From NCBI GenBank assembly GCA_021731425.1, contig JAKFXJ010000068.1, positions 1-7,748 on the forward strand: a DNA stretch of 7,748 nt, read 5' to 3'. The notes beneath the pieces are model-generated. The model was not told where the DNA came from. It worked only from the letters and a program-made list of their open reading frames with translations, and did not search any database. The translations under genes and the position numbers were made by a program. This DNA comes from Limnohabitans sp. (GTDB lineage Bacteria; Pseudomonadota; Gammaproteobacteria; Burkholderiales; Burkholderiaceae_C). Shown in pieces: positions 6,266-7,748 of this stretch. Within the stretch, counting starts at the first letter, position 1. Each line of letters begins with the position of its first letter.

Positions 6266-7003
6266 ATGAGTCAAAAAGTAGCGTACGTCACAGGTGGCAT
6301 GGGCGGCATCGGGACCGCCATCTGCCAGCGCCTTCACCAAGAAGGCTTCAAGGTCATCGCCGGATGCGGCCCAACCCGCGACTACACCAAATGGCTGGAC
6401 GAGCAAAAAGCCTTGGGCTTTACTTTCTACGCCTCGGTGGGCAACGTGGGCGACTGGGAATCCACTGTGGAGGCCTTCACCAAGGCCAAAGCCGAGCACG
6501 GTGCGATCGACGTCTTGGTCAACAACGCCGGTATCACCAAGGACCGCATGTTCCTGAAGATGACCCGTGAAGACTGGCAAGCCGTGATGAACACGAACCT
6601 GGACTCCATGTTCAACGTGACCAAACAAGTGGTTGCCGACATGGTCGAAAAAGGCTGGGGCCGCATCATCAACATCAGCTCGGTCAACGGCGAAAAAGGC
6701 CAGGCTGGTCAAACCAACTACTCGGCAGCCAAAGCCGGTATGCACGGTTTCTCGATGGCCTTGGCCCAAGAGCTGGCCACCAAGGGTGTGACGGTCAACA
6801 CCGTGTCCCCTGGCTACATCGGCACCGACATGGTCAACGCCATTCGCCCCGACGTGCTCGAGAAAATCGTGGCCACTGTGCCTGTCAAGCGCTTGGGCAA
6901 GCCCAGCGAAATCGCGTCCATCATTGCCTGGATGGCCAGCGAAGATGGTGGCTACACCACCGGTGCTGACTTCGCTGTCAACGGCGGTTTGCACATGGGT
7001 TGA
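6266..7003 (+). CDS. phaB: Acetoacetyl-CoA reductase
   Basis: The 245-residue short-chain dehydrogenase reduces acetoacetyl-CoA to (R)-3-hydroxybutyryl-CoA, the monomer used by PhaC. The nucleotide-binding glycine motif is GGMGGIG (10-16), NNAG is at 86-89, and the catalytic set is S139 (NISSVNG), Y152 and K156 (YSAAK). The blocks VNGEKGQAGQTNYSAAKAG, PGYIGTDMV and VNGGLHMG are typical of PhaB and distinguish it from fatty-acid FabG. One point differs from C. necator PhaB as I remember it: the loop after the second beta strand reads CGPTRDYTKW instead of CGPNSPRREKW, one residue shorter and without the Arg-Arg pair. This loop normally contacts the 2'-phosphate of NADP(H), so cofactor preference may differ. 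It is the last gene of the operon; a strong terminator follows 19 bases after the stop. Confidence 0.96.
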   Translation: MSQKVAYVTGGMGGIGTAICQRLHQEGFKVIAGCGPTRDYTKWLDEQKALGFTFYASVGNVGDWESTVEAFTKAKAEHGAIDVLVNNAGITKDRMFLKMTREDWQAVMNTNLDSMFNVTKQVVADMVEKGWGRIINISSVNGEKGQAGQTNYSAAKAGMHGFSMALAQELATKGVTVNTVSPGYIGTDMVNAIRPDVLEKIVATVPVKRLGKPSEIASIIAWMASEDGGYTTGADFAVNGGLHMG

Positions 7004-7022
7004 TGCGCAAGCCATCCCCACC

Positions 7023-7049
7023 AAAAAACCCGCCTCGGCGGGTTTTTTT
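7023..7049. terminator. Bidirectional intrinsic terminator after phaB
   Basis: The stem CCCGC (7029-7033) pairs with GCGGG (7038-7042) around the loop CTCG, which can close further as CCCGCC/GGCGGG. It is preceded by six A and followed by seven T (7043-7049). Read on either strand it is a G+C-rich hairpin followed by a U-tract, so it can end both the pha transcript and the convergent SPFH gene whose stop codon is at 7067-7069. Confidence 0.92.
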
Positions 7050-7066
7050 GCGTCTGCAGGTTCGCT

Positions 7067-7748
7067 TTAACCGGCTTGTTTGCCGGTGCTCACCATTTGC
7101 ATGGCCGAAGCGATCAGGCCCGAGACTTCGCTCATATTGCCCGGCACGATCAGGGTGGTCTTGGCGTCTTGCGCCACCTTGGCATAGGCCTGCACCGCTT
7201 GCTCGGCCACCTTGAGCTGCACCGCTTGTTCGCCCCCGGGCTGGCGGATGGCGGTCGCAATCCGCTCAATGGCCTGCGCGGTGGCGTTGGCCATTTCGGT
7301 GATGGCGGCGGCGTCGCCTTGGGCTTTGTTGATGGCGGCTTGCTTTTCACCCTCTGAGCGGGCAATGAAGGCCTCGCGCTCGCCGGTGGCGATGTTGATT
7401 TGCTCTTGGCGGCGGCCTTCCGAAGCCGCGATCAGGGCACGCTTTTCGCGCTCGGCCGTGATTTGTGACTGCATGGCCAGCAAAATTTCTTTGGGCGGTG
7501 TCAGGTCCTTGATCTCGTAACGCAACACCTTCACGCCCCAGTTGAGCGCCGCTTCGTCGATGGCGGCCACCACCTGTGCATTGATGATGTCTCGCTCTTC
7601 AAAAGTTTTGTCCAGCTCCAGCTTGCCGATCACGCTGCGCAGGCTGGTTTGCGCGAGCTGGGTCACGGCCACGATGTAGTTGGACGAACCGTAGCTGGCC
7701 AGTTTTGGATCGGTGACTTGAAAGTACAAAATGCCGTCGACCTGCAGC
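7067..7748 (-). CDS. SPFH/Band 7 (stomatin-like) membrane-associated protein (N-terminus beyond the window)
   Basis: These are the last 226 residues of a prohibitin/stomatin-family protein; the frame is open to the right edge, and the N-terminal membrane anchor and first part of the SPFH domain are missing. The visible SPFH part begins DGILYFQVTDPKLASYG and continues through LRSVIGKLELDKTFEERD and WGVKVLRYEIKDLTPP. Next comes a long Ala/Glu/Lys/Arg-rich helix with coiled-coil character (QSQITAEREKRALIAASEG onward, about 90 residues), then a moderately hydrophobic C-terminal segment with SGLIASAMQMVSTG. This matches the stomatin-like 'paraslipin'/QmcA group. Such proteins form large membrane-bound rings and are often encoded beside an NfeD protein, whose gene, if present, would be outside the window. 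It is convergent with the pha operon and shares its terminator. HflC and HflK are less likely by sequence. Its cellular role cannot be read from the sequence. Confidence 0.9.
   Translation of the reverse strand, partial: LQVDGILYFQVTDPKLASYGSSNYIVAVTQLAQTSLRSVIGKLELDKTFEERDIINAQVVAAIDEAALNWGVKVLRYEIKDLTPPKEILLAMQSQITAEREKRALIAASEGRRQEQINIATGEREAFIARSEGEKQAAINKAQGDAAAITEMANATAQAIERIATAIRQPGGEQAVQLKVAEQAVQAYAKVAQDAKTTLIVPGNMSEVSGLIASAMQMVSTGKQAG

Noticed and set aside
6233..7024. 263-codon open frame antisense to phaB
   Set aside because: Opposite an intact reductase; it crosses the phaB ribosome-binding site and the stem of the terminator is just beyond; no family resemblance.
7070..7087. ACCGGC/GCCGGT hairpin at the end of the SPFH gene
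   Set aside because: A six-pair stem at the stop codon but without a following T-run on either strand; the terminator at 7023-7049 explains the junction better.
1..7748. Mobile elements, CRISPR arrays, tRNA or other RNA genes
   Set aside because: No terminal inverted repeats with a transposase, no spaced direct repeats, and no cloverleaf-like stretch were seen; nearly all sequence is accounted for by conserved genes.

Overview
The window looks like ordinary chromosomal DNA from a betaproteobacterium, most likely Burkholderiales and probably near Comamonadaceae. I infer this from the G+C-rich coding sequence, the phaC-phaA-phaB gene order, proteins that read like the Cupriavidus/Comamonadaceae versions, and the pairing of the two N-degron transferases aat and bpt. 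No database search was possible, so the taxonomy is an inference. I see no mobile element, CRISPR array, rRNA, tRNA or prophage gene, and no gene whose composition stands out from its neighbours.

Left part, minus strand (1-2117): aat (leucyl/phenylalanyl-tRNA--protein transferase) is followed, with a 4-base ATGA overlap, by bpt (aspartate/glutamate leucyltransferase). Further downstream on the same strand is the 5' part of an IclR-family regulator gene that runs off the left edge. Aat and Bpt together put destabilising N-terminal residues on proteins, which the ClpS/ClpAP system then degrades. A 23-bp near-perfect palindrome sits just before the iclR start and overlaps a -10-like element, so it is a good candidate for an autoregulatory operator.

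Middle part (2159-3202): pgeF (multicopper-oxidase-fold purine nucleosidase/peptidoglycan editing factor, YfiH family) is transcribed divergently from aat across about 41 bases. It carries a run of ten G at a conserved motif. A small two-helix membrane protein gene lies convergent to pgeF, and their 3' ends overlap antisense by 87 bases.

Right part (3295-7003, plus strand): a complete phaC-phaA-phaB operon for poly(3-hydroxybutyrate). PhaA condenses two acetyl-CoA, PhaB reduces acetoacetyl-CoA to (R)-3-hydroxybutyryl-CoA, and PhaC polymerises it. All three genes start behind near-identical GGAGACAAA ribosome-binding sites. The operon ends at a strong terminator that probably also serves the convergent gene on its right, an SPFH/stomatin-family membrane protein gene cut off by the right edge.

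I did not find a clearly new system. The points most worth a second look are the iclR palindrome, the G10 tract in pgeF, the altered NADP(H)-loop sequence of PhaB, and the antisense gene overlap.
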